Source: Prionace glauca
Lineage: Eukaryota > Chordata > Chondrichthyes > Carcharhiniformes > Carcharhinidae
Direction of reading: 5' to 3'
DNA: 64,000 nt
Assembly: GCA_037974335.1 (NCBI GenBank)
Contig: CM075726.1
Span: forward strand, 9,002,389-9,066,388
A program made the translations under genes and the position numbers. The notes beneath the pieces are model-generated. The model had not been told where the DNA came from. It searched no databases and saw only the letters and a program-made list of their open reading frames with translations. Positions 9,655-20,322 of the stretch are shown piece after piece. Positions within the stretch are counted from its first letter, which is position 1. The number at the start of each line of letters is the position of its first letter.

Positions 9655-10054
9655 GATCAGCCTGTTTCACTTCCTGAAATCGCTGATCGAATCATGGTCT
9701 GAAATAGCTCAGCTGCTGAACTGACTCCAAAGTTGAGCCTCTTGTATTGAAAAAGTCTGATGTGAGTGGAGAATGCTGTAAGGCACCTCGATTCTTCAGC
9801 ATGCTCAGTTTGATGGTCGCCTGCATTGGGGTCTAGTTGAACAAAGTGTTTAGCACCATGGACGTTCTCTACGGTGTCATTGATTGTCAGTGGCAAGGGT
9901 CTTTCTCGTTGCATATCTTGCTTTGGTGGTCGTGTTTCAACGCAGATTCTAATCTGCTTCTCACTCTTCGGTTTCCTAATGATCCTTAATGGTGAGACCT
10001 GAGGTATGGGCTCATCACCAACTTTCTCAATAATATCCTGTTCAGGTAGACTCT
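9655..10054 (-). mobile_element. Ty3/gypsy LTR-retrotransposon pol fossil
   Basis: Minus-strand sequence of the reverse-transcriptase region of a Ty3/gypsy element. It is recognised by the characteristic FSTHIxLFQYKRLNFGV-type stretch with A-E-x-F-Q following. It is a broken fragment of pol with no LTR visible in this piece. A CR1-A copy abuts it at 10055. It is an old fossil, likely of the same general type as the one at 63.1-63.8 kb. Confidence 0.8.
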
Positions 10055-10833
10055 GAATGGTAGGAAGGACTATTACTTACGGGGCGAAAAACTGCAGCAG
10101 GCGACGGTGCAGAGGGACCTCGGGGTCCTTGTGCATGAGTCGCAAAAACCCAGCTTGCAGGTGCAGCAGGTGGTCAGGAAGGCGAATGGGATGCTGGCCT
10201 TCATAGCGAGGGGGATTGAATATAAAAGTAGGGAGGTCTTGCTGCAGCTGTATCGGGCATTGGTGAGGCCACAGCTGGAGTACTGTGCGCAGTTTTGGGC
10301 ACCGCACCTGCGCAAAGATATTTTGGCCTTGGAGGGAGTGCAGAGGAGGTTTACTAGGCTGATACCGGAGTTGAGGGGGTTGAGCTATGAGGAGAGGCTG
10401 AATAAACTAGGCTTGTACTCGTTAGAGTTTAGAAGAATGAGGGGAGATCTCATTGAGACATATAAGATGATGAATGGGATGGATAGGATAGAGGTGGAGA
10501 GACTCTTCCTGCTCAAAAAAGACAGTAGGACTAGGGGGCACAGCCTCAAGATAAAAGGGGGGCGGTTTAGAACGGAGTTGAGGAGGAACTTCTTCACTCA
10601 AAGGGTGGTGAATCTCTGCCCGTTGAAGTGGTGGAGGCTGCCTCGCTAAATACTTTTAAGACGCGGGTTGATGGGTTTTTGATAAGAGAGGGGATTAAGG
10701 GTTATGGGGAGAAAGCAGGAAAGTGGAACTGAGCAGCGACAGATCAGCCATGATCTTATTAAATGGCGGGGCAGGCTCGAAGGGCTAGATGGCCTACTCC
10801 TGCTCCTATTTCTTATGTTCTTATGTTCTTATG
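10055..10833 (+). mobile_element. CR1-A copy, 5'-truncated (0.78 kb)
   Basis: It covers the RT thumb and 3' UTR. A frame at 10107-10649 reads QRDLGVLVHESQKPSLQVQQ through RFTRLIPELRGLSYEERLNK and ends early by frameshift around 10612, where GGAATTCT is missing from the usual TCTCTGGAATTCTCTGCC. It ends with three TTCTTATG units. A family B CR1 starts immediately after the tail. Confidence 0.93.
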
Positions 10834-12723
10834 ATGGTCCTTCCCAGGAGGGGGCTAAAGAGAGAGTTAAGAAGAGCTAGAAGAGGACATGAGAAGACTT
10901 TGGCAGATAGGATCAAGGAGAACCCTAAAGTTTTCTATACGTATGTCAAGAATAAAAGATTGGTTAGGGCAAGATTACGGCCAATCAGAGACAGCCGTGG
11001 AAAGTTGTGCATGGAGCCTGAAGAGATAGGAGAGGCACTGAATGAATATTTTTCATCAGTATTCACGCAGGAAAATGTCAGTGTAGTCGAGGAGTATACT
11101 GCGATACCAGGTTGTAGGCTAGATAGGATTGAGGTACATAAGGAGGAGGTGTTAGCAATTCTTGAGAGTATGAAAATAGATAAGTCCCCTGGGCCGGATG
11201 GGATTTACCCTAGGATTCTCTGGGAGGCTAGGGAGGAGATTGCAGAGCCTTTGGCTTTGATCTTCATGTCGTCATTGGCTACAGGTATCGTGCCAGAAGG
11301 CTGGAGGATAGCAAATGTTGTCCCCTTGTTCAAGAAGTGGAGTAATTCCCATCCTGGGAATTATAGACCAGTGAGCCTTACTTCTGTTGTGGTCAAAGTT
11401 TTGGAAAGAATTATAAGGGATAGGATTTATAATCATTTAGAGAGAAATAAATTGATTAGGGATAGTCAACATGGTTTTGTGAAGGGTAGGTCATGCCTCA
11501 CAAACCTTGTTGAGTTTTTGGAAAAGGTGACCAAAGAGGTGGATAAGGGTAAGGCAGTTGACATGGTGTATATGGATTTTAGTAAAGCGTGTGATAAGGT
11601 TCCCCATGGTAGGCTACTGCAGAAAATGCAGATGCAAGGGATTGAGGGTGATTTAGCAGTTTGGATCAGGAATTGGCTAGCTGATAGAAGACAGAGGGTG
11701 GTGGTTGATGGGAAATATTCAGTTCAGTTCAGTTACAAGTGGTGCACCTCATGGATCTGTTTTGGGGCCACTGCTGTTTGTCATTTTTATAAATGACCTA
11801 GATGAGGGTGTAGAAGGATGGATTAGTAAATTTGCTGATGATACCAAAGTCGGAGGAGTTGTAGACAGTGAGGACGGATGTTACAGTTTGCAGAGGGACA
11901 CAGATAAGCTGCAGAGCTGGGCCAAGAGGTGGCAGATGGAGTTTAATACGGAAAAGAGTGAGGTGATTCACTTTGGTAAGAATAACAGGAATACGGAACA
12001 TAGGGCTAATGGAAGGACTCTTAGTAGTGTTGACGAGCAGAGAGATCTCGGTGTACAGGTGCATAACTCCCTGAAAGCTGGCACCCAGGTTGATAAGGTT
12101 GTTAAGAAGGCGTATGGTATGTTAGCTTTTATTGGTAGAGGGATTGAATTTCAGAGCCGTGAGGTCATGTTGCAACTGTATAAAACTCTGGTGCGGCCGC
12201 ACTTGGAGTATTGCGTACAGTTCTGGTCGCTGCATTATAAGAAGGATGTGGAGGCATTGGAAAGGGTTTTAGAGGAGGTTTACCAGGATGTTGCCTGGTA
12301 TGGTGGGAAGGTCTTATGAGGAAAGGCTGAGGGACTTGAGGTTATTTTCATTAGAGAGAAAAAGGTTACGCGGTGACCTAATTGAGGTATACAGGATGAT
12401 CAGAGGGTTAGACAGGGTGGACAGTGAGAGCCTTTTTCCTCGGATGGTGATGGCTAACACAAGGGGACATAGCTTTAAATTAAGAGGTGGTAATTATAGG
12501 ACGGATGTCAGAGGTAGGTTCTTTACTCAGAGGGTAGTAAGGGCGTGGAATGCCCTGCCTGCAGCAGTTGTGGACTCGCCAACTTTAAGGGCATTTAAAT
12601 GGTCAATGGATAGGCATATGGATAACATTGGAATAGTTTAGGTTAGAGGGTCATTAGATTGGTTCCACTTGTCGGCGCAACATCGAGGGCTGAAGGGCCT
12701 GTACTAGGCTGTAATGTTCTATG
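10834..12723 (+). mobile_element. CR1-B copy, 5'-truncated, RT frame broken twice
   Basis: Three overlapping frames cover one RT: 10789-11796, 11705-12319 and 12288-12641. The first carries KSPGPDGIYPRILWEAREEI, NYRPVSLTSVVVKV, GFVKGRSCL and VYMDFSKACDKVPH (motif A, with Cys for the usual Phe). The second has GSVLGPLLFVIFINDLDEG and KFADDTKVGG (motifs B, C). The third ends the C-terminus. The breaks lie near 11720 (a local TTCAG duplication) and near 12270-12300. The 3' UTR has GTCGGCGCAACATCG and a tail ending TTCTATG. The first 45 or so bases of the first frame belong to the CR1-A tail. Confidence 0.93.
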
Positions 12724-13524
12724 TCCTCTGCCTGTTTCTGCTACGGAATGGGATTTGTCACTGTAGATATGTGACTGGGTCACACTGGGGCCAACGTGCA
12801 GATTGTAACACTTTTTAGTGAGGAGTTTAGCACAGTTTGAGATTGTTCTTGTTACGTGTTGGAATTGCGCATGTAGCTGCAATCAGGTCTAGATCTGTAG
12901 CTGTGTGGAAACTGAGAAATGTGTCACATTTTCCAGACATGTGACATAGAATCGAGCATTTATTCTGGTGTCTTTGAATGAGGCTGGTGTTTCCAAAATC
13001 AAGACACATTTCAGATCGCTCTGATGGCTTTCTGTCTTTCCCCAGCGATTCTGGGGTATTTATCCAGAGGAACAACCATCAATTCTTTCAGCTTTGATTT
13101 CCTGTTTGACACCTTCAACATCACCAAAATCACATTTAGTTGCTGGTTGCCAAAATCATGCACAATATTGGCCAATTGCCTGGTTAGCTTCTTGCTTAGT
13201 GTTTTGGAAGACAATTGTTTCATAATCTGTGCTTTGTTTCTGTGTGAAACAAGTTGTTTGTGAACTTAAACTGTGTTGTGGTCACTTAGCTCAGGCAGAA
13301 ATATTTGAAAAATGTCTTCCAATTCCTCACCTCCACTGTAGTGACAATAATAATGCAATTGATAAATACATGTATACATCTCGATAGTTTTTTATGTTTA
13401 AGGGATATGTTTAAAAATTCAGCTTTATGCTCTAGGCAGTCGCTTTGTCTGGTGGGAATGCAGCTCAGATTCTGGTAGAGCAGGATAATTACTCATTTTA
13501 GCCTTGGTGTTTTGGCTAAGTTTA
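12724..13524. other. No recognised feature
   Basis: About 800 bases of AT-leaning sequence. The short open frames lack any domain I recognise, and no repeat family is evident. Confidence 0.5.
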
Positions 13525-13825
13525 GGTTTATTTATTAGTGTCACAAGTAGGCTTACATTAAGACTGCAATGAAGTTATTGTGAAAATCACCACACTCCAG
13601 CACCTGTTCAGGTACACTGAGGGAGAATTTAGCATGGCCAATGCACCTAACCTGCATGTCATTCAGACTGTGGGAAGAAACTGGAAAACCCAAAAGAAAT
13701 CCACGCCAGACCAGGAGAGAACATGCAGATATCACACCATCAGTGACCCAAGCCAGGAATCGGATCCAGCTCCCTGGCACTGTGAGGCAACAGTGCTAAA
13801 CATTGTGCCACCGTACCACCAATGT
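13525..13825 (-). mobile_element. tRNA-derived SINE-1, nearly complete, minus
   Basis: It runs from TTTATTTATTAGTGTCACAAG at the left (tail reversed) to GCTAAACATTGTGCCACCG at the right (A-box end). The B-box region is GGAATCGGATCC, altered from GGAATCGAACC. Confidence 0.85.
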
Positions 13826-14084
13826 CTATAGATCTCTGAAAGTATATGTCAGTGAGGTGGTGAAAAAGGCATATGGAACACTTGTCTTTATCAATCGAGG
13901 AATAGATTACAAAAGCAGGGAAGTCATGTTGGAGTTGTATAGAACTTTAGTGAGTCCACAACTAGAAGACTGTGTGCAGTTCTGGTTGCCACATTGTCGG
14001 GAGGATATGATTGCAGGTCTTCTGTGTTGGTGGGTACTCAGTGGGTCGAAGGGTCTTTCTGTGCTCAATGATTCTATGATTCTC
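13826..14084 (+). mobile_element. CR1 fragment with internal deletion
   Basis: The frame 13803-14141 includes EVVKKAYGTLVFINRGIDYK and SREVMLELYRTLVSPQLEDC (CR1 thumb). It then jumps at about 14012 straight into a 3' UTR (GGGTACTCAGTGGGTCGAAGG) ending ATTCTATGATTCT. The C-terminal domain is missing. Confidence 0.8.
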
Positions 14085-14558
14085 ACCTTGTTAAATAGAG
14101 TTCAATCACTTTTGGTTACTTTGTCCCCCCCAGCTTTCTGATCAGACTGATTAGAGCAATGATTTATGGTTTATGATTAGAGCAGTGGTTTATGTGCAGT
14201 CCTGGGTCTGTAGCAAAGAGAAAAAGCTTTTGCAGAAAGCAGTGAGTTTGCAGCTGAAGCCTGGTTAAATTTGGAAGGATTTTGAAGGCTTCTGGAACTC
14301 TAACTCTCTGAAAGCTCCAAGATTGTTAACAAATGTTAAAGCAAATATGGCTGGGTTTTGTGACTGTATTTATTTAAAAGTGGATTTAATTTATGCATGA
14401 ATGAGGCTTATTTGGCAATGGAATAAGCTAAAAAATCAAGCTGCTTCCTTTCATTTTTAAATATTATTCAACTGCTAATAGTTAAACTAAATCATTTATT
14501 AGCATTATATTAAAATTGTGGTATTAAATAAAATTTGTTTCACTATTAATCACTCCTG
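14085..14558. other. AT-rich, unclassified
   Basis: Contains GCAGAAAGCAGTGAGTTTGCAG and long AT-rich stretches. It may be part of an unclassified repeat. No coding region. Confidence 0.4.
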
Positions 14559-14567
14559 GAAGGAATT

Positions 14568-14729
14568 CTGCCTATATATACTGTGCCTGCGGATCTCACT
14601 CCACTCCACCTGATAAAGGAGCATTGCTCTGAAAGCTTGTAATTTCAAATAAACCTGTTGAATTACAACCCAGTGTCGTATGACCTCTCATCTTGTCCAC
14701 CCCAGTCCAACACCGGCATCTCCACATTT
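14568..14729 (+). mobile_element. Solo PLE terminal repeat with 9-bp target duplication
   Basis: 162 bases flanked by GAAGGAATT at 14559-14567 and again at 14730-14738. It contains CACCTGATAAAGGAGCATTG, CTCTGAAAGCTTGT and TTTCAAATAAACCTGTTG and ends CCAACACCGGCATCTCCACA. This is the same terminal module that follows the PLE coding region at 16.8-17.3 kb. It is hammerhead-like (stem II GGAGC/GCTCT), but the core reads CTGATAA rather than CTGANGA, so it is probably inactive. Confidence 0.8.
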
Positions 14730-14738
14730 GAAGGAATT

Positions 14739-15805
14739 ATTCTTTCCTTAAATTTATGCCAAAGCAGAAAATCTTTTGACGGCAATTCTCCCAAAGTATG
14801 TGCTGAATTGACAGTATAAATCACGACTATTTTTCAGTGGAAGTTCACACTAGAATCTCCCACGCTCCATGCAAATCAGAGGTCACAAGCATGAATGTCA
14901 TTAAACGTTCAGGGCCAATTGATGCCAGAGTCTGACCCTGAACTGTCAATCTGCAGTTTGCTGGTCAGCTCAATCACTGGCCTCCCAATACTGGGATCTC
15001 CACAGTCCTGCCCCTCCCAACGTCCCCATGGCATGATTGTGGCACCCACAGCCATTCCCTGGCCAGCCCTGACCACACTCCCCCCTCCTGAAGTGCCTCA
15101 ATCACCAGCCTCCCCCATCCAGCAGTGACAATCCCTCCATCCTGGCAGATCTCCCTGACAAACCACCCGTCTCCCAGCCCAGCCCAATCACTGGCATCTC
15201 TCCAACTCTGATCAATCCCAATGCAGAGTAGCAGCAGGACCTCTCACACACCACTGATCGGTCCTAAGTCCTGAACCCTACGCCCCATCCCACTGACGCT
15301 GCCTGATGCCTGGCGGGCAATGCCAAGGTGCCCCCTGGGCATGGACACTTAGCCCTTTGGGCGCTGGAGGGGGCACAGGCTGGCACTGCCAAAAGTGCCC
15401 ATGCCCAGTAGGCATCATCCCATGCCGCCCAACCTCCTATGGGACCTCTGCTGCCCCTCTTCACTCCAGCGGGGTCTCCCGCTAGTTTCCCAAAGCTGGG
15501 GGATTAGTTTGAACCCTGCCCGAGTGAAATTGTACTGGTGGGGTGAAAGATGCTATTGGGTGCGGAGACTTCAGTCCCAGGCCCAATAATGACATACAAA
15601 GAACATTGAAATAAGATTAAATTACTTACCAGCTAGTCTCGTCGGTTTCAAGCGTGGTCCCCACCGTGCCAGATATCCCGCACTCAGAGATGCGCGTGCT
15701 TCAGGAATGCATGCACAAATTCCATGAATCGGCGCATGTGTGATTCTGCTGGCCTGACACGATAAAAAATTAGCACATCGGGACGGGAGAATCACCCCTC
15801 GAAGT
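14739..15805. other. No recognised gene; GC-rich middle
   Basis: 15000-15550 is GC-rich and gives short open frames on both strands with low-complexity Pro/Ala content and no domain. The GATTCTGCTGGCC...GGACGGGAGAATCACCC part near 15740-15800 looks repeat-like but is unclassified. Confidence 0.45.
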
Positions 15806-16075
15806 CTGAAGTCATGCATCAACCGACTCAAGAACAGCTTCTTCCCTGCTGCTGTCAGACTTTTGAATGGATCTACCTTGCATTAAGTTGATCTTTCTCT
15901 ACACCCTAGCTATGACTGTAACACTCAACTCTGCAGTATCTCCTTTCCTTCTCTATGAATGGTATGCTTTGTCTCTATAGTGCACAAGAAACAATACTTT
16001 CACTGTATGTTAATACATGTGACAATAATAAACCAAAACAAATTAAAATCAAATTAAATTAAATCAAATCAAACC
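15806..16075 (+). mobile_element. LINE 3' end of an uncertain clade (Rex1/L2-like)
   Basis: A decayed reading of R-L-K-N-S-F-F-P-A-A-V-R-L-L-N type is visible from CAACCGACTCAAGAACAGCTTC to GACTTTTGAATGG, a common LINE C-terminus. A 3' UTR and an AAATTAAATC-type simple tail follow (16030-16075). Clade assignment is uncertain. Confidence 0.5.
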
Positions 16076-16179
16076 TGGCGTCCTGATGTAATTTGGAGTT
16101 CTGCTCTGTGACCCTAACACTGTGAAGAAATAAAGCCTTTTTTCTTTGTTACCTATGGCTGCAAAACTGCCATTGCACC

Positions 16180-16257
16180 TTCAAAATGAATTAAATTCGT
16201 ACATTGCTTCAGTCTTCACAAAGAAAGACATGAATAATTTACCAGCAGTGCTGAATC
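16180..16257 (+). mobile_element. Short CR1 linker fragment
   Basis: A frame within 16146-16343 reads ELNSYIASVFTKKDMNNLPA, matching the E-x-L-N-x-Y-F-x-S-V-F-T segment between the EN and RT domains of the CR1s in this window. It is cut off by the tail of the next, reversed CR1. Confidence 0.7.
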
Positions 16258-17764
16258 ATAGAGTCATAGAGGTTTACAGTATGGAAACAGGCCCTTTGGC
16301 CCAACTTATCCATGCTGCCTTTTTTTTAAAACCCCTAAGCTAATCCTAAATACCTGCATTTGGCCCACATCCCTCTGTACCCATCGTACCCTTGTAACTA
16401 TCTAAATGCTTTTTAAAGAACAAAATTGTGCCCGCCTTTACTACTACCTCTGACAGCTTGTTCCAGACACTCACCACTCTCCATGTGAAAAAATTGCCCC
16501 TCTGGACACTTTTGTATCTCTCCCCTCTCACCTTAAACCTATGCCCTCTGGTTTTAGGCTCCCCTACATTTGGAAAAAGATATTGACTATCTACCTTGTC
16601 TATGCCCCTCATTATTTTATAGACCTCTATAAGATCACCCCTCAGCCTCCTACGCTCCAGAGAAAAAAGTCCCAGTCTATCCAGCCTCTCCTTATAACTC
16701 CAACTATCAAGTCCCGATAGCTTCCTAGTAAATTTCTTCTACACTCTTTCTAGTTCACCAGTACCCTTTCCATAATACCACCAGGCAGGCGTATTCTCTT
16801 CCTGTCGGGGAACACTTCAGCAGTCAAGGGCATTCAGTCTCTACCTTCGGGTAAATGTTCTCTAAGACGGTCTTCAAGACACATGACAATGCAGAATTGC
16901 TGAGCAGAAAATGATGACCAAGTTTCGCATACATGAGCATGGTCTCAATCGGGATCCTGGGTTCATGTCACACTACATGTAACCCCCATGACTTGCCTGG
17001 GCTTGCAAAATCTCACTAACTGACCTAGCTTGAGGCAATTCACACCTCTTTAACCTGTACTTAATGCTCTCTTCACTCACATTTTCTGTACCTGTAAAGA
17101 CTCGATCACCTGTTAAGACTCACATTCCATCCATTATTTTGTAATTGAGTTTGTATCTATATATCCTGTGTTTGTGAATCCAACTCTCATTCACCTGATG
17201 AAGGAGCAGTGCTCCTAAAGCTTGTGATTCCAAATAAATTGTTGGACTTCAACTTGGTGTTATGAGACTTCTTATTATGCCCACCACAGTCCAACACCAG
17301 CATCTCCACATCTTTCTATAATAGTGTGACCAGAATTGTACACAGTTTTCCAAGTGTGGTCTTACCAATGTCTTGTACAACTTCACCAAGATGTTCCAAC
17401 TCCTGTATTCAATGTTCTGACCAATGAAACCAAACATGCCAAATGCCTTCTTCATCATCCTGTCCACCTGTGAACTATGAACCTGTAGTCCTAGATCTCT
17501 TTGTTCTAAAACTCTCCCCAATGCCCTACCATAACCGAGTAGGTCCAGCTCCAAAATGCATCACATGACATTTATCTAAATTAAAGTCCATCTACCATTC
17601 ATCGGTTCACTGGCCCAATTGATCAAGATCCCGTTGCAATCTAGATAACCTTCTTTACTATGTCCACTATGCCACCAATTTTGGTGTCATTAAAAACTTA
17701 CTAACCATGCCTCTAAATTCTCATCCAAATCATGAATATAAATTACAAATAACAGCGGACCCTT
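16258..17764 (-). mobile_element. Old CR1 copy (family H) split by a PLE
   Basis: The minus-strand CR1 has its 3' end at the left (GAGTCATAGAGGTTTACAGT, CAGGCCCTTTGGCCCAACTT). A frame at 16346-16612 carries the C-terminal RVVSVWNKL motif. After the PLE insertion it resumes at 17312 with the thumb (frame 17249-17554, LVKLYKTLVRPHLENCVQFW) and ends near 17764 at the motif C region. Many stops are present. Confidence 0.8.
16777..17311 (+). mobile_element. PLE 3' end (GIY-YIG end plus terminal repeat) with 11-bp target duplication
   Basis: It is bounded by CTTTCCATAAT (16766-16776) and CTTTCTATAAT (17312-17322). The left part is a broken remnant of the PLE endonuclease C-terminus, recognisable from the F-R-x-H-E-x-G-L-N-R-D-x-G-F-M-S-H-Y ending shared with 32282-32836. 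It continues through the 3' UTR into the terminal module CACCTGATGAAGGAGCAGTG...AAAGCTTGTGATT...CCAACACCAGCATCTCCACA. It is an old insertion into an older CR1. Confidence 0.82.
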
Positions 17765-18062
17765 GAGAAGGTGGTGGTGAGCTACCTTCTTGAATTGCTG
17801 CAGTCCATGTGCTGTGGGTTGACCCACAATGCCGTTCGGAAGGGAATTCCAGGATTTTGATCCAGCAACAGTGAAGGAATGGTGATATACTTCCAAGTCA
17901 GGATGGTGAGTGACTTGGAGGGGAACTTGCAGGTGGTTGTGTTCCCCATGTATATGCTGCTCTTGTCCTTCTAGATGGAAGTGATCATGGGTTTAAAAGA
18001 TGAGTTTAATGATCTATGGTGAATTGCTGCAATGCATCTTGTAGATGGTACACATGGCTGCT
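17765..18062 (-). mobile_element. LINE-J copy 2, 3' part
   Basis: CTTGAGAAGGTGGTGGTGAGC, GGAATTCCAGGATTTTGATCC and TTGGAGGGGAACTTGCAGG follow the LINE-J 3' region in reverse. It is truncated at both sides and joins the TG repeat. Confidence 0.85.
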
Positions 18063-18164
18063 ACTGAATGTGTGTACATATGTGTGAATGTGTGTATGTG
18101 TATCTGTGTGCATGTGTGTGTGTGTGTGTGTATCTGTGTGTGTGTATCTGGTTGTGTGCATATC

Positions 18165-18195
<31 letters not shown>

Positions 18196-18200
18196 ACAGA
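18063..18200. repeat. (TG)n microsatellite, interrupted
   Basis: Imperfect TG dinucleotides with ATC, CATA and TATC interruptions; the longest pure run is near 18168-18191. The Thr-His and Val-Cys open frames here are artefacts. Confidence 0.95.
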
Positions 18201-18898
18201 AACAATGAAGGTAGGAGCAGGAGGAAACCATTTGGCCCTTTGAGCTTGCTCTGGCATTCATTAAGATCATGGCTGATCATCCAACTCAATAACCTAATTC
18301 TGCTTTTTCCCCATAACCTTTGATCATGTTTGCCCCAAGTGCTATATGTAGCTGCCTCTTGAATATATTCAATGTTTTGGCATCAACTACTTTCTGTGGT
18401 AATGAATTCCACAGGGTCACCACTCTTTGGATAAAGAAATATCTCCTCACCTCCATCCTAAATGGTCTGTCCCGAATCCTCAGATTGTAACACCTGGTTC
18501 TGGACTCCCCCCACCATCAGGAACATCCTCCCTGCATCGACCATGTCCAGTTCGTTAGAATTTTATAAGTCTGGATGAGATTGGCCCTCATCCGTCTGAA
18601 CTCCAGTGAAAACCTAATCTGTCGCTTCTCATACATCAGTCTCGTTATCCCTGGAATCAGCCTGATAAACCTGGGCTGCACTTCCTCAAGAGCAAGAACA
18701 TCCTTCCTCAGAAAAGGAGACCAAAACTGTACACAATACTCTAGGTGTGGCCTCACCAAGGTCCTGTATAATAGCAACAACACATCCCTGTACTGTACTC
18801 GAAACCTCTCGCAATGAAGGCCAACATACATTTACCTTCTTTACCACATGCTGCACCTGCATACTTACCTTCAGTGTCCAGTGCACAAGGACACCAAC

Positions 18899-19228
18899 TG
18901 GAGAGCAGGCCATCTTGGTCTGGGTACCATTACTGAAAAGGGAATCATTGCCAATCTAGCTGTACAAGACCCCTTGGGGATGAGCGAACATAGCATGATA
19001 GAATTTTTTTTATCAAGATGGAGAGTGAAATAGTTGATACGGCGATGATAGTGCTTATCTTAAAAAAGGAAACTATGAGAATATGAGGCGTGAGTTGGTC
19101 TTGATAAATTGGGGGAGAGTTACTTAAAGGGATGACAGTGGATAGACAATAGCAAACATTCAAGAAGCCAATGGGGGAACTGCAGCAACTGTTTGTTCCT
19201 GCCTGGCACAAAAGCAAAATGGGTAAAA
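18899..19228 (+). mobile_element. Reversed internal CR1-F fragment inside CR1-F
   Basis: This plus-strand stretch (AGAGCAGGCCATCTTGG to CAATCTCGCTGC) is the reverse complement, with about one base in eight changed, of 21130-21460 in the same element. It sits between the Q-R-D and L-G-V-L-V-H codons of the minus-strand CR1-F. It has neither a 3' UTR nor a tail, so it is not an ordinary LINE insertion. Confidence 0.75.
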
Positions 19229-19713
19229 GGGCCAATCTCGCTGCACACTCCCCTCTCCCAATTTACAGCCATTCAGGCAGTAATCTGCCTTCCTGTTTTT
19301 GCTTCCAAAGTGAATAACCGCACATTTATCCAAATTATACTGCATCTGCCATTGATTTAACCACTCACCCAACCTGCCCAGATCATTCTGAACAATCTCT
19401 GCATCCTTGTCACAGTTCATCCTCCCACCAAACTTGGTATCATTGCAAACTTTGAGATGTTACATTTTGTTCCCTCACCCAAATCATTAATATATATTGT
19501 GAATAGCTGAGGTCCCAGCACCAATCCCTTTGGCACCCCACTAGTTACTGCCTGCCAATTTGAAAAGCACCCATTAATTCCTACTCTTTGTTTCCTCTCT
19601 GCCAACCAGTTTTCTATCAGCTCAATAACTTCCTCCAATCCCACGTGCTTTAATCTTGCACATTAATCTCTTGTGCAGGGCATTGTCAACTACTTTCTGA
19701 CAGTCCAAATATA

Positions 19714-20322
19714 CATAAGAACATAAGAAACATAAGAAATTGGAGCAGGAGTAGGCCATCTAGCCCTTCGAGCCTGCCCCACCATTCAATAAGATCATGG
19801 CTGATCTGTTGTGGCTCAGTTCCACATTCCCGCCCTCTCCCCATAACCTTTAATCCCCTCGCTTATCAAAAACCCATCAACCCGCATCTTAAAAATATTT
19901 AGCGAGGCAGCCTCCACCACCTCAACGGGCAGAGAATTCCAGAGATTCACCATTCTTTGAGTGAAGAAGTTCCTCCTCAACTCTGTTCTAAACCGCCCCC
20001 CCTTTATCTTGAGGCTGTGCCCTCTAGTCCTACTGTCCTTTCTGAGCAGGAAGAGTCTCTCCACCTCTATCCTATCCATCCCATTCATCATCTTATACAT
20101 CTCAATGAGATCTCCCCTCATTCTTCTAAACTCTAACGAGTGCAAGCCTAGTTCATTCAGCCTCTCCTCATAGCTCAACCCCCTCAACTCCGGTATCAGC
20201 CTAGTAAACCTCCTCTGCACTCCCTCCAAGGCCAAAATATCCTTGCGTAAGTGCGGCGCCCAAAACTGCACACAGTACTCCAGCTGCGGCCTCACCAATG
20301 CCCTATACAGCCGCAGCAAGAC
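19714..20322 (-). mobile_element. CR1-A copy, 5'-truncated, inside CR1-F
   Basis: Its tail at 19714 is CATAAGAACATAAGAAACATAAG. The frame 19816-20424 covers LLRLYRALVRPQLEYCVQFW to the C-terminus GYGERAGMWN. The upstream 34 codons of that frame come from the CR1-F host, so the frame as a whole is a fusion. Confidence 0.93.

Noticed and set aside
10789-11796. Frame start within the CR1-A tail
   Set aside because: The first codons (AYSCSYFLCSYVL) are tail repeats; the same peptide opens many frames here and is not coding.
13011-13263. Overlapping 70-80 codon frames on both strands
   Set aside because: No recognisable domain, no codon-use signal, and too short to support a gene.
15264-15464. 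GC-rich short open frames around 15 kb
   Set aside because: Low-complexity content on both strands, no splice or domain support.
18006-18323. Open frames rich in Thr-His or Val-Cys
   Set aside because: They are translations of the (TG)n microsatellite.
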